A stretch of DNA of 64,000 bases from Methylobacterium sp. J-090 (GCF_022829345.1 NZ_JAKSXV010000028.1:62001-126000), one strand, 5' to 3'; shown: positions 17,945 to 29,042, counted from the first letter of the stretch. The notes: a model not told the origin generated them from the sequence alone. Made by a program: numbers and translations.

Positions 17945-18190
17945 ATGCGCGTTCAATTCGCGAAATGGGGCAACAGCCTCGCCCTGCGCATCCCGGCGGT
18001 GGCCCTGGCCGATATCGGCGCCCGCGAGGGCATGGCCGCCGACCTCGTCATTGCTGACGGCAAACTCGTGGTGACGCCGATCCCGACCCCACCGCACTAC
18101 ACGTTCGAGGCACTCCTGGCCGGCATCACGCAGGACAACCAGCATGACGGACTCTTCGAGGGCCCACCGGCCGGGGATGAAATCTGGTGA
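17945..18190 (+). CDS. mazE: MazE-type AbrB-fold antitoxin
   Basis: 81 residues from ATG 17945, which has ACGGAGGG immediately upstream; an in-frame ATG at 17921 has no such site. The N-terminal MRVQFAKWGNSLALRIP is the swapped-hairpin AbrB/MazE DNA-binding motif, and the acidic tail (TQDNQHDGLFEGPPAGDEIW) is the toxin-binding part, ending in the frequently seen GDEIW. It should neutralise the following toxin and repress the pair. It starts 69 bp after dnaE2. Confidence 0.9.
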   Translation: MRVQFAKWGNSLALRIPAVALADIGAREGMAADLVIADGKLVVTPIPTPPHYTFEALLAGITQDNQHDGLFEGPPAGDEIW

Positions 18191-18527
18191 CCCGTACTGT
18201 CCCGACCTCCACGACATCGTGTTCGTGGATTTCTCGCCCCAGGCCGGCACCGAGCAGGCCTATGCCCGCCCGGCCCTCATCCTGACGCCGCGCGCCTACA
18301 ATTCCATGACGGGACGCTGTTTCGCCTGTCCCATCACCAGTCGCGTCAAGGGCTACCCCTACGAGGTCGCCCTGCCCCCGGACCTCAAGACCCGGGGCGT
18401 GATCATCACCGACCAGGGCAAGGCCCTGTCGTGGTCGGCGCGGGGGGCGCGCTTCGTCGAGACCGCCCCCGAAGCCGTGACCGAGGAGGTGAAGGCGAAG
18501 CTGAAGGCATTCCTGCAGATCGTGTAA
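18177..18527 (+). CDS. mazF: MazF/PemK-type endoribonuclease toxin
   Basis: 116 residues from ATG 18177, giving the same short lead before HDIVFVDFSPQAGTEQAYAR as in E. coli MazF; an ATG at 18144 would add 11 residues. Family marks are RPALILTPRAYN, CPITSRVKGYPYEV and ITDQGKALSWSARGA, covering the RNA-binding loop and the catalytic Arg/Thr region. The toxin cleaves mRNA at short sequences. It overlaps mazE by 14 bp. A GTAAG...CTTAC stem-loop sits over its stop codon (18524-18546). Confidence 0.9.
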   Translation: MKSGDPYCPDLHDIVFVDFSPQAGTEQAYARPALILTPRAYNSMTGRCFACPITSRVKGYPYEVALPPDLKTRGVIITDQGKALSWSARGARFVETAPEAVTEEVKAKLKAFLQIV

Positions 18528-18559
18528 GAGGGGCTTCGCTCCTTACCTCGAGTCATCGC

Positions 18560-18997
18560 ATGCTGCGCCCCGCCCTCGCCCTCCTGCTTCTCACCACCGT
18601 GGCGTCCCACGCCGACGAGTGCGACGGCCTCGCCGCTCGGGTGGCATCCGCCATTGGCGGCAAGGCCGGGCGGCGGCAGGGGCCGGACGTTGAGATCCGG
18701 GTGCCGGGCGGCATCCGGATCGACCTCACCTGCCGGGCCGACCCCATCGTCCAGGCGGCCTCCGGCGACCCGACCCCCTCGGCGGCCTATTTCCAGGACC
18801 TCGCCGTCGCCGGGCAGATCGTGGTGGGCGTCTCCGCCGATTCCGTGCAGGCGGCCCTCGCCACGGCCCATGCCACGGCATTCCGCGAGGGCAAAAAATC
18901 CTTCATCCAGCAGAACGGCTGGTCGGCGAGCTGCTACACCGACCGGACCGGATCGATCCGCACCCTGTGCTCCGTCGGGCGCATCCCGTCGGAATGA
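18560..18997 (+). CDS. Small exported protein of unknown function
   Basis: 145 residues from ATG 18560. A short signal peptide (MLRPALALLLLTTVASHA|DE) is followed by a compact domain of about 125 residues with four cysteines (DECDG, DLTCRAD, SASCYTD, TLCSVG), suggesting two disulphides in the periplasm. I recognise no named domain. It follows mazF by 32 bp on the same strand, but a functional link is not implied. Its stop converges on the Fae paralogue. Confidence 0.7.
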   Translation: MLRPALALLLLTTVASHADECDGLAARVASAIGGKAGRRQGPDVEIRVPGGIRIDLTCRADPIVQAASGDPTPSAAYFQDLAVAGQIVVGVSADSVQAALATAHATAFREGKKSFIQQNGWSASCYTDRTGSIRTLCSVGRIPSE

Positions 18998-19031
18998 AGA
19001 AACGGGCCGGAACCCGCTCCCATCTTAAAGA

Positions 19032-19571
19032 TCAATACTCGATCACGTCTTCCAGGGCGTAGTGCTTCACCGTCTTGCGGTTGGCGATGAGCTCGTCGAT
19101 GGACGGTTCGCCCTTCATGGCGCGGCCGATGGCGAGCTTCGTCGCCTCGTAGTTGGTGCGGTAGAGGTCCTTGCGGTCGAGGTTGTCATCCTCGGCGCAG
19201 CGCGGATCGAGCCAGATCATGATGATCATGCACAGGTCGTCGAGGCCGTCCTTGGGGAGCATACCCTCGATGACGCAGTCGATGATGGCGTCGCCCGTGG
19301 CGGCCTGGACCACGCCGCCGAGGAGCTCGACGTACTCGGCCGTGTGGATGGTGGCCTTGGTGGTCATCATCGTGGCCGGGCGCACCAGCTGGTTGAGGTC
19401 GCGCACCACGAACATGCGGGTGTGGCCCTGGACCTGGCCCATCATGCCGGCGAACGCCTGGCCGGCGGGCCCACGGGTGGAGCCGATGAGCACCTCCGGC
19501 ATGGCGTCGGTGTACTGCCCCTCGGCGGCGAGCACGGTGGCCTCGCCGGTGCGGAACCAGATCTCGGACAT
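19032..19571 (-). CDS. Formaldehyde-activating enzyme (Fae) paralogue
   Basis: 179 residues from the ATG at 19569-19571, which has GGGAAGAG upstream (an ATG six codons earlier is less well placed). Fae joins formaldehyde to tetrahydromethanopterin in methylotrophs. Homology is clear in TNYEATKLAIGRAMKGEP (Fae has YNYEATKLSIQRAVNGEP), IEGMLPKDGLDDLCMII and IGSTRGPAGQAFAG. Where Fae has VAHIDLIIG, with the histidine proposed as catalytic, this protein has DAMPEVLIG, so Met24 takes the histidine position. It is therefore a divergent Fae2/Fae3-like paralogue that may not condense formaldehyde. It stands alone, without mtd/mch genes nearby. Confidence 0.8.
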   Translation of the reverse strand: MSEIWFRTGEATVLAAEGQYTDAMPEVLIGSTRGPAGQAFAGMMGQVQGHTRMFVVRDLNQLVRPATMMTTKATIHTAEYVELLGGVVQAATGDAIIDCVIEGMLPKDGLDDLCMIIMIWLDPRCAEDDNLDRKDLYRTNYEATKLAIGRAMKGEPSIDELIANRKTVKHYALEDVIEY

Positions 19572-19739
19572 GGGTCTCTTCCCTGACATGATATCCCGGC
19601 GACGGGCCGGGCGGGTCGAGGCGCACAAACACCACCGGGCGGCGCGGCGTCAATCGCCGGTGCGCGCTGGCCTCCCCAAGCGGGATCGGTCATGCAGCAC
19701 GGGCGGAACGTCACCGCGAACAGCAGGGATAACGAGCCG

Positions 19740-19955
19740 ATGAGCGCAGGGTCACACGACCGGGACTGGAGCCTGTCGGTCGCGGCGGCGGAGCACGGCG
19801 TCCGGGTCGAGATCGGCCTGCCCGATGTGGCCGGTCAGCCCTTCACCGCGATCCTCACCCTCGACCGGGACGAGGCCCGTACCCTCGCCCGCGCGCTCCT
19901 CGCCGCCGCGGGCGACGCCATCGAGCGAACATTCTCGACACCGTCCGAGTTCTAG
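19740..19955 (+). CDS. Small conserved-looking hypothetical protein
   Basis: 71 residues from ATG 19740 (an in-frame ATG at 19692 adds 16). The sequence VRVEIGLPDVAGQPFTAILTLDRDEARTLARALLAAAGDAIE predicts two beta strands and a helix; no family is recognised. Its final codon and stop lie at the left end of the palindromic repeat at 19953, so the C-terminus may have been set by insertion of that element. Confidence 0.5.
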   Translation: MSAGSHDRDWSLSVAAAEHGVRVEIGLPDVAGQPFTAILTLDRDEARTLARALLAAAGDAIERTFSTPSEF

Positions 19956-20059
19956 AGCATTTTCCGCCGAAGTGGTTGCCGGTTCGGCGCTAGAAAATGC
20001 GATACACAACAAAGGGATAGAGTGTTTTCTGCGATCCAAGAATCACAGAAAACACTCTA
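19953..20059. repeat. Two-hairpin extragenic palindromic element
   Basis: The first hairpin has outer arms GCATTTTC (19957-19964) and GAAAATGC (19993-20000) and inner arms CGCCGAA (19965-19971) and TTCGGCG (19983-19989). After an AT-richer 17-base spacer a second near-perfect hairpin has 14-bp arms starting TAGAGTGTTTTCTG (20018-20031 and 20046-20059). Base composition is lower in GC than the flanking genes. The layout resembles palindromic repeats dispersed in Methylobacterium genomes. It lies between converging genes and could also act as a bidirectional terminator. Confidence 0.75.
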
Positions 20060-20078
20060 AACGTCCGAGTCCCGTCCC

Positions 20079-20561
20079 TTAGAGCCCGACGCGGTTGCGG
20101 CCCGGCAGGCGCGGAACCTTGGTGCCGCGCGGCTCGATGGGGCCGGCGCAGGAATACGTGAACTCGGTCTGGAGGTCGGTGAACACCGTCTCGCCGGTGA
20201 TCTTGCAATCCTCCCGCACGGTCTCGTCGAGGTAGGTGCGCGCCGCCTCGCGGAACCGCTTGGCGCGGGTGAGGGCCGGGTCGCCGCCGTCGAGGCGGTC
20301 GTCGATCCCGCAGCCGGTGATCTCCCGCAGGGAATTGGAGACGATGAGCATCTTGCGGATACGGCGCTGGTCGTAGACCTCGTAGGGGTCCTTGCAGCCG
20401 ATGGTCACCACCTGCGGGGTCAGGCTGACATAGGTCTTCGACACGTAGGCGAAGCCTGTGCAGCCCGAGGCCAGGAGGCCGAGGGCGGTGACGGCCAGGA
20501 TCACCGGCATCTTGGAGACAGGCATCCTGGAGACGGGCATGGGGCTGGTCGGCCGGTACAC
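20079..20561 (-). CDS. Putative lipoprotein of unknown function
   Basis: Up to 160 residues. A hydrophobic signal with lipobox (VTALGLLASGC) marks a lipoprotein. The start is ambiguous: four in-frame ATGs occur within 18 codons because a 15-bp unit encoding MPVS(R/K) is duplicated (residues 8-12 and 13-17), so the true start may be 20540, 20525 or 20510. The mature part has five further cysteines (IGCKDP, TGCGID, REDCKI, YSCAGP) and no recognised domain. Confidence 0.7.
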   Translation of the reverse strand: MYRPTSPMPVSRMPVSKMPVILAVTALGLLASGCTGFAYVSKTYVSLTPQVVTIGCKDPYEVYDQRRIRKMLIVSNSLREITGCGIDDRLDGGDPALTRAKRFREAARTYLDETVREDCKITGETVFTDLQTEFTYSCAGPIEPRGTKVPRLPGRNRVGL

Positions 20562-20683
20562 GATCGAGACGCCCCTACGCTCAAGTCTCTCGGACCAATG
20601 TGTCCGCTTGGCATTGAAGCGCAGGCGCCGCCACGGTCAAGCCTCACCGGGCCACACTCCCGCGCGTTTCGGTGGCGCCGGCC

Positions 20684-21139
20684 TCAGGCCAGGGCGCGCA
20701 GGCCCGCACGGATGCGCTCCGGCTCGCCCTCGGGCATCCGGCCCTCGACGGCCGCGTGCGCCCCATCCCACAGGGGCAGGGCCTTCGCGAGGAGCGCCAG
20801 GCCGGTGGGGGTGAGGGTGAGGCGGCGGCCACGCCGATCCTTCGGATCGGGGGACACCGCGACGAGGCCGCGCCGCTCCAGGGGCTTCAAGGCCGCCGTC
20901 AGGGTGGTGCGATCCATGGCAAGCAGGGCCGCCACGGCGCCGAGCCCCGCCGGCTCGGGCCGATTGAGGGCCATCATCAGGGAGAACTGCCCATGGGTGA
21001 GGCCGATGGTCCGCATCACCTCGTCGAAGTGCCGCGCCAGGGCCCGGGCGGCGCGCTGAACGTGGAGACACAGGCAGGTGTCGCGCACCGTCAGGGTCGC
21101 GGCGAACGGCACCAGGAGAGCGGCTTCAGGCTTTGACAT
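20684..21139 (-). CDS. MarR-family transcriptional regulator
   Basis: 151 residues. The winged helix-turn-helix is clear: THGQFSLMMALNRPEPAGLG, VAALLAMDRTTLTAALKPLE and RRGLVAVSPDPKDRRGRRL, the last being the MarR wing. An N-terminal cysteine pair (TCLCLH) could be a redox or ligand sensor. The start codon is 6 bp from a perfect 24-bp palindrome that also faces the divergent VOC gene, so it very likely represses itself and that gene. Confidence 0.9.
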   Translation of the reverse strand: MSKPEAALLVPFAATLTVRDTCLCLHVQRAARALARHFDEVMRTIGLTHGQFSLMMALNRPEPAGLGAVAALLAMDRTTLTAALKPLERRGLVAVSPDPKDRRGRRLTLTPTGLALLAKALPLWDGAHAAVEGRMPEGEPERIRAGLRALA

Positions 21140-21144
21140 GCTCG

Positions 21145-21168
21145 ATTTACGTTGATATCAACGTAAAT
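21145..21168. promoter_or_regulatory. 24-bp perfect palindromic operator for the MarR regulator
   Basis: ATTTACGTTGAT at 21145-21156 is followed directly by its exact reverse complement at 21157-21168. The outer flanks TTGACAT (21133-21139) and ATGTCAA (21167-21173) are also inverted. MarR dimers bind palindromes of this size. It lies 6 bp from the marR start codon and 56 bp from the VOC start codon, so it can control both. Confidence 0.8.
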
Positions 21169-21223
21169 GTCAAGGCGAATCGCGGCGCGTCAGGGCCGCG
21201 ACCGATCAGGGAGAGACGTCAGC

Positions 21224-22006
21224 ATGCCCGCACGGGACGGACAGTTCATCTGGTACGAACTCATGACCACCGACGTCGCGGCGGCGGAGGCGTTCTACCG
21301 CCACGTGGTCGGCTGGGATGCGAGCCCGGCGGGCATCGAAGGCGTGGCCTACACCCGGTTCAGCACCGGCCCGACGCCGGTGGCCGGTCTGATGACCTTG
21401 CCCGAGGGAGCCGGTGGCCGGCCGGGATGGATCGGCTCCATCGCGGTCGTGGATGTCGATGCCTCCGCCGCGGCGGTGAAACGGGCCGGTGGCGCCATCC
21501 ACTGCCCGCCGACGGAGATTCCCGGCATCGGCCGCTTCGCCGGGGTCGCCGACCCGCACGGCGCCGCCTTCCTGCTGTTCGCAGCCGGACCGTCCTCGGA
21601 CGAGGATTGCGCCCCGCCGCCGGCCGGCTCCACGGCACCCGGCCATGTCGGCTGGCGCGAGCTGCACGCGGGCGACCGCGAGACGGCCTTCGCCTTCTAC
21701 GCCGGCCTGTTCGGCTGGACGCCGAAGGAGGCCATCGATCTCGGACCGATGGGCGTCTACCAGCTCTTCGCCACGGGCGACGGGCCGGCGGTCGGCGGCC
21801 TGATGACCAAGCCGCCGCAGGTGCAAGGACCGCCGGCCTGGCTGTACTACTTCACGGTTCCGGGGATCGACGCGGGAGCCGCGCGCATCACGGAGGCCGG
21901 CGGACAGGTGCTCAACGGGCCGCATCAGGTGCCGGGCGGTGCCTGGATCCTGCACGGGCTCGATCCGCAGGGCGCACTGTTCGCCCTGACGGCGGCCGAG
22001 CGGTAG
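21224..22006 (+). CDS. Two-domain VOC (glyoxalase/bleomycin-resistance fold) protein
   Basis: 260 residues from ATG 21224, with GGGAGAGA upstream. Two VOC modules are visible: residues about 6-125 (FIWYELMTTDVAAAEAFYRH to HGAAFLLF) and about 142-258 (GHVGWRELHAGDRETAFAFY to LDPQGALFAL). The family resembles the 27-kDa Cfp30B-type proteins whose substrates are unknown; glyoxalase, dioxygenase or drug-binding roles are all possible. It is divergent from, and probably controlled by, the MarR regulator, which suggests a response to a small electrophile or aromatic compound. Confidence 0.85.
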   Translation: MPARDGQFIWYELMTTDVAAAEAFYRHVVGWDASPAGIEGVAYTRFSTGPTPVAGLMTLPEGAGGRPGWIGSIAVVDVDASAAAVKRAGGAIHCPPTEIPGIGRFAGVADPHGAAFLLFAAGPSSDEDCAPPPAGSTAPGHVGWRELHAGDRETAFAFYAGLFGWTPKEAIDLGPMGVYQLFATGDGPAVGGLMTKPPQVQGPPAWLYYFTVPGIDAGAARITEAGGQVLNGPHQVPGGAWILHGLDPQGALFALTAAER

Positions 22007-22087
22007 GCGACCGCACCCCGCGGGCGGGGCAAAGGCGCCAAGACCGCCGCCCTGCGCCAAGACCGCCGCCCCGCGATATCCGAAAAA

Positions 22088-25840
<3,753 letters not shown>

Positions 25841-25875
25841 GTCGTATCCTTGGAGACGCGGGGTCCCATCAAATC

Positions 25876-25991
25876 ACCTCATCCTGAGGTGCCGGAGCGA
25901 AGCGGAGGCCGCGAAGGCGGCGTCCCGTTCGCGCAGTGGTGTCTCGCCCCCTCCTTCGAGGCCCGCTGACGCGGGCAACTCAAGATGAGGT
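25876..25991. repeat. Long intergenic palindromic repeat between metF and metH
   Basis: The ends ACCTCATCCTGAG (25876-25888) and CTCAAGATGAGGT (25979-25991) are inverted copies with one mismatch. Inside are further arm-like segments (GGAGCGAAGC..., CTCCTTCGAGGC). The pattern resembles a dispersed repeat of Bradyrhizobium and Methylobacterium genomes that starts and ends with CTCATCCTGAG. It fills most of the 174-bp metF-metH gap and would fold in the metF-metH transcript. Confidence 0.75.
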
Positions 25992-26014
25992 CCGAGAAAG
26001 TCGGACGCTCGGCC

Positions 26015-26965
26015 TCAGGCCGCCTTGGCTGCTTCCACCTTGGCCGCTTCCACCTTGGCCGCTTCCACCTTCGGGGCCTGCGCGCGCAGGCCGAGCAGAT
26101 GGCAGATGGCGTAGACGAGGTCGGAGCGGTTCATCGAGTAGAAGTGGAAGTCGTTGATCCCCTGATCGACGAGATCGAGGACCTGTTCGGCCGCCACCGC
26201 CGCCGCCACGAGGCGGCGGGTGTCGGGGTCGTTCTCGAGGCCTTCGAAGCGGGCGGCGAGCCAGTACGGCACCGAGGCGCCGGTGCGGCGGGCGAAGTTG
26301 GCCGATTGCTTGAAGTTCTGGACGGGCAGGATGCCGGGGATGATCGGGATGTCGATGCCGGCGGCGCGGACCTTGTCGACGTAGCGCAGGTAGATGTCGT
26401 TCTCGAAGAAGAACTGTGTGATCGCCTGATCGGCCCCGGCATCGACCTTGGCCTTCAGGGCGTCGATGTCGGCATCGAGGGAGGCGGCCTCCGGGTGCTT
26501 CTCGGGGTAGGCCGAGACCGAGACCTTGAAGTCGCCGATGCGCTTGATGCCAGCGACCAGATCCGAGGTCTGGGCGTAGCCGCCGGGGTGAGGACGGTAG
26601 GCATTGCCGACGCCGTCGGCCGGATCGCCGCGCAGGGCCACGATGTGGCGCACGCCGGCATCCCAGTAGGACTGCACGACGGCGTCGATCTCGTCGCGGG
26701 TGGCGTCGACGCAGGTGAGGTGGGCGGCGGGCTTGAGGCCGGTCTCGCGGACCATGCGCGCGACGGTGTTGTGCGTGCGCTCACGCGTCGAGCCGCCGGC
26801 GCCGTAGGTCACCGAAACGAACTTCGGCTGGAGTGGCGCGAGACGCTCGATGGACTTCCACAGGATCTGCTCCATCTCGTCGGTCTTCGGCGGGAAGAAC
26901 TCGATGGAGACGCGGATGGGGCGGTAGCCGTCGCGGCTGGCGCGGTGTTGGGAAGCGGTGGGCAT
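26015..26965 (-). CDS. metF: Methylenetetrahydrofolate reductase
   Basis: 316 residues from ATG 26963-26965. The FAD/TIM-barrel enzyme reduces methylene-THF to methyl-THF for MetH. Marks are RVSIEFFPPKTDEMEQ, VSVTYGAGGSTRERT, AHLTCVDATRDE, VALRGDPADG and ITQFFFENDIYLRYVD, all in the usual order. The C-terminus carries an unusual tail, KVEAAK repeated three times and encoded by 15-bp units at 26030-26071. It lies 88 bp downstream of the ArsR-methyltransferase fusion gene and upstream of metH on the same strand, so the three probably form a methionine-cycle operon. Confidence 0.96.
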   Translation of the reverse strand: MPTASQHRASRDGYRPIRVSIEFFPPKTDEMEQILWKSIERLAPLQPKFVSVTYGAGGSTRERTHNTVARMVRETGLKPAAHLTCVDATRDEIDAVVQSYWDAGVRHIVALRGDPADGVGNAYRPHPGGYAQTSDLVAGIKRIGDFKVSVSAYPEKHPEAASLDADIDALKAKVDAGADQAITQFFFENDIYLRYVDKVRAAGIDIPIIPGILPVQNFKQSANFARRTGASVPYWLAARFEGLENDPDTRRLVAAAVAAEQVLDLVDQGINDFHFYSMNRSDLVYAICHLLGLRAQAPKVEAAKVEAAKVEAAKAA

Positions 26966-27053
26966 CGGGGACGTCCTCAATGTCGGTCGGTTCAGACGAT
27001 GTCTATGACGGGCCATGTCGACGGGCCACGTCGATGATGGGAGAAAGCGGCGG

Positions 27054-28061
27054 TCAGGCGACGGCCAGTTCCAGTCCGGCATCGGCGGCATCCGTCCCGA
27101 GCCAGAGGGTGACGGTGAGCTGGTGATCGGCCTCCGCCGCCGGGGGGGCGAGGTCGCGGGTGGTGACGGTGGCGAGCCCCGCATCGTTGAGCCAGCCCGT
27201 GACCTGCTCGGGCGCGAAGCCGAGGCGGCGATGGGCCTGGGTCTCGCGCAGGAACTCGAGGCTGTGCGGTGCGAAGTCGACCACGAGGAGGCGCCCACCC
27301 GGCGCCACCAGGCGGGCGGCCTCGCGCAGCGCCCGCGCCGGATCGTCGAGGTAGTGCAGCACCTGATGCACCAGCACGAGATCGAAGGTGCCCCGGCCGA
27401 AGGGTGGCGCGTGGATGTCGCCCTGGCGCAGGTCCACCCGCGACAGGCCGGCCCGCTCCAGATTGGCCCGGGCGACGGACAGCATGGCGTGGCTGGAATC
27501 GAGGCCCGTGGCGCGGGTGGCGCGGCCGGCGAGCAGCCCGAGCATCCGGCCGGTGCCCGTGCCGAGGTCAATGAGGTTGCGGATCGGCCGGTTGCCGAGC
27601 GCGTCGAGGACGGCCGCCTCGACGGTGGCCTCCGGCACGTGGAGGGAGCGCAGGTGGTCCCATTTCGGGGCGAGCCGGGCGAAGAAGGTCTGAGCGGCCT
27701 CGGCGCGCTGGGCGCGCACGGCCTCGCGCCGCGCCCGGTCCTCCGAGAGCGGCGGACTCCGCGCATCGAGACCGACGATGAGCGGATCGACGAGGCCGGC
27801 CCGGCCGTCGACGAGGCGGAAGAACGCCCACGCCCCCTCGCGGTGGCGCTCGACGAGGCCGGCCTCCACCAGGAGCTTGAGGTGGCGCGAGATGCGCGGC
27901 TGCGACTGGCCGAGGATGTCGGTCAGGTCGGAGACCGAAAGCTCGCCTTCCGCCAGCAGGGCGAGGATGCGTAGGCGCGTCTCCTCGGCCGCGGCGCGCA
28001 GCACGCCGAGGGCGTGCGCGAACGGCACCGATAGCTCTGCTGGGGAGGCCGCAATAGACAT
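27054..28061 (-). CDS. ArsR-family HTH / SAM-methyltransferase fusion, methionine-cycle regulator candidate
   Basis: 335 residues from ATG 28061. Residues about 12-95 are an ArsR winged helix (LRAAAEETRLRILALLAEGE, LTDILGQSQPRISRHLKLL, VERHREGAWAFFRL). Residues about 150-335 form a class I methyltransferase (LIDLGTGTGRMLGLLAG, then DLRQGDIHAPPFG and FDLVLVHQVLHYLDDP). Location before metF and metH suggests regulation of the methionine cycle through SAM or SAH binding, as known for the ArsR-family SahR regulators; this is inference. A TTG 12 codons upstream is an alternative start. A 20-bp inverted repeat overlaps the ATG. Confidence 0.88.
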   Translation of the reverse strand: MSIAASPAELSVPFAHALGVLRAAAEETRLRILALLAEGELSVSDLTDILGQSQPRISRHLKLLVEAGLVERHREGAWAFFRLVDGRAGLVDPLIVGLDARSPPLSEDRARREAVRAQRAEAAQTFFARLAPKWDHLRSLHVPEATVEAAVLDALGNRPIRNLIDLGTGTGRMLGLLAGRATRATGLDSSHAMLSVARANLERAGLSRVDLRQGDIHAPPFGRGTFDLVLVHQVLHYLDDPARALREAARLVAPGGRLLVVDFAPHSLEFLRETQAHRRLGFAPEQVTGWLNDAGLATVTTRDLAPPAAEADHQLTVTLWLGTDAADAGLELAVA

Positions 28062-28077
28062 AAAGATATGTTTATGT
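28058..28077. promoter_or_regulatory. Inverted-repeat operator candidate overlapping the ArsR-fusion start codon
   Basis: ACATAAA (28058-28064), six bases GATATG, and TTTATGT (28071-28077) form perfect 7-bp arms in an AT-rich patch within very GC-rich DNA. The left arm includes the ATG of the regulator. Size and symmetry fit an ArsR-family dimer site, implying autoregulation and control of metF and metH. Confidence 0.65.
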
Positions 28078-28127
28078 GCAATTCGAGCCCCTGACAAGAG
28101 GGCTCGTTGCGGGACGCGAATTCAGAC

Positions 28128-29033
28128 TCAGTCCGCACGCCCGTTCCAGAGCCACGCCGCGCCCCTGACGCCGGAGGCGTCGCCGTGCAGGCTCGGACGG
28201 ATGGGAGTGTCGAAGCGGTCGGAGAATACATGGGGGGCTGTGAGGTCCGCGAGGCCCTCGAACAGTTCGGGCAGGCGCGAGAGGCCGCCGCCGATGACGA
28301 TAGTGTCGGGATCGAGGATGTTGACCACGTGGGCGAGCGCCCGGCCGAGGCGATCGCGGTAGCGCACGAAGGTTTTCTCTGAGATCGCGTCGCCCATGCG
28401 CATCGCCGCCACGACGGCCTCGGCGGTGAGGGCGTTTCCGGTATGGCGAGCGTGGTCGGCGGCCAGCCCCGGCCCCGACAGCCAGGTTTCGATGCAGCCG
28501 GTTCGGCCGCAATAGCAGTCCGGACCCGGACGCTCGTCGTCCCGGGCCGCCGGCAGCGGATTGTGTCCCCACTCGCCGGCGATGCGGTCCCGGCCCGACA
28601 GGGCACGGCCGTCGAGGGCGATGCCGGAGCCGACGCCCGTGCCGAGGATGATCGCCCAGACCACGGAGGCGCCGGCCCCCGCCCCGTCGACGGCCTCGGA
28701 CACGGCGAGACAGTTGGCGTCGTTCTCGATCCGCACGGGTCGGCCGAGGGCGTGGGCGAGGTCGTCGGCGAAGGGTCGGCCGTTGAGCCAGGTCGAATTG
28801 GCGTTCTTGACGAGGCCCGTGGCCGGCGCGATGGCGCCCGGCATGCCCACGCCGACGCTGCGGGCGGGTCCGGCGCGGGCTTCGAGGTTGGCGACGAGGG
28901 CGGCGATGGCCGCGAGGGTGCCGGCGTAATCCTCGCGCGGCGTGGCGACACGGGCATCCGCCCGCGTCGCCCCGGTTTCATCGAGGACGATCCCGGCGAT
29001 CTTGGTGCCGCCGAGATCGATTCCGAGCCGCAA
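28128..29033 (-). CDS. ROK-family sugar kinase
   Basis: 301 residues. The ATP-binding MRLGIDLGGTKIAGIVLDE, the ROK segment AIILGTGVGSGIALDG, and the zinc site GHNPLP with CYCGRTGCIETWLSGPGL are complete. These match the fructokinase/glucokinase/N-acetylglucosamine kinase branch (Mak/NagK type); the sugar cannot be fixed from sequence alone. It is 9 bp downstream of dctA on the same strand, so it is probably co-transcribed with a dicarboxylate carrier, an odd pairing. Confidence 0.88.
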   Translation of the reverse strand: MRLGIDLGGTKIAGIVLDETGATRADARVATPREDYAGTLAAIAALVANLEARAGPARSVGVGMPGAIAPATGLVKNANSTWLNGRPFADDLAHALGRPVRIENDANCLAVSEAVDGAGAGASVVWAIILGTGVGSGIALDGRALSGRDRIAGEWGHNPLPAARDDERPGPDCYCGRTGCIETWLSGPGLAADHARHTGNALTAEAVVAAMRMGDAISEKTFVRYRDRLGRALAHVVNILDPDTIVIGGGLSRLPELFEGLADLTAPHVFSDRFDTPIRPSLHGDASGVRGAAWLWNGRAD

Positions 29034-29042
29034 GGGTTTCGG

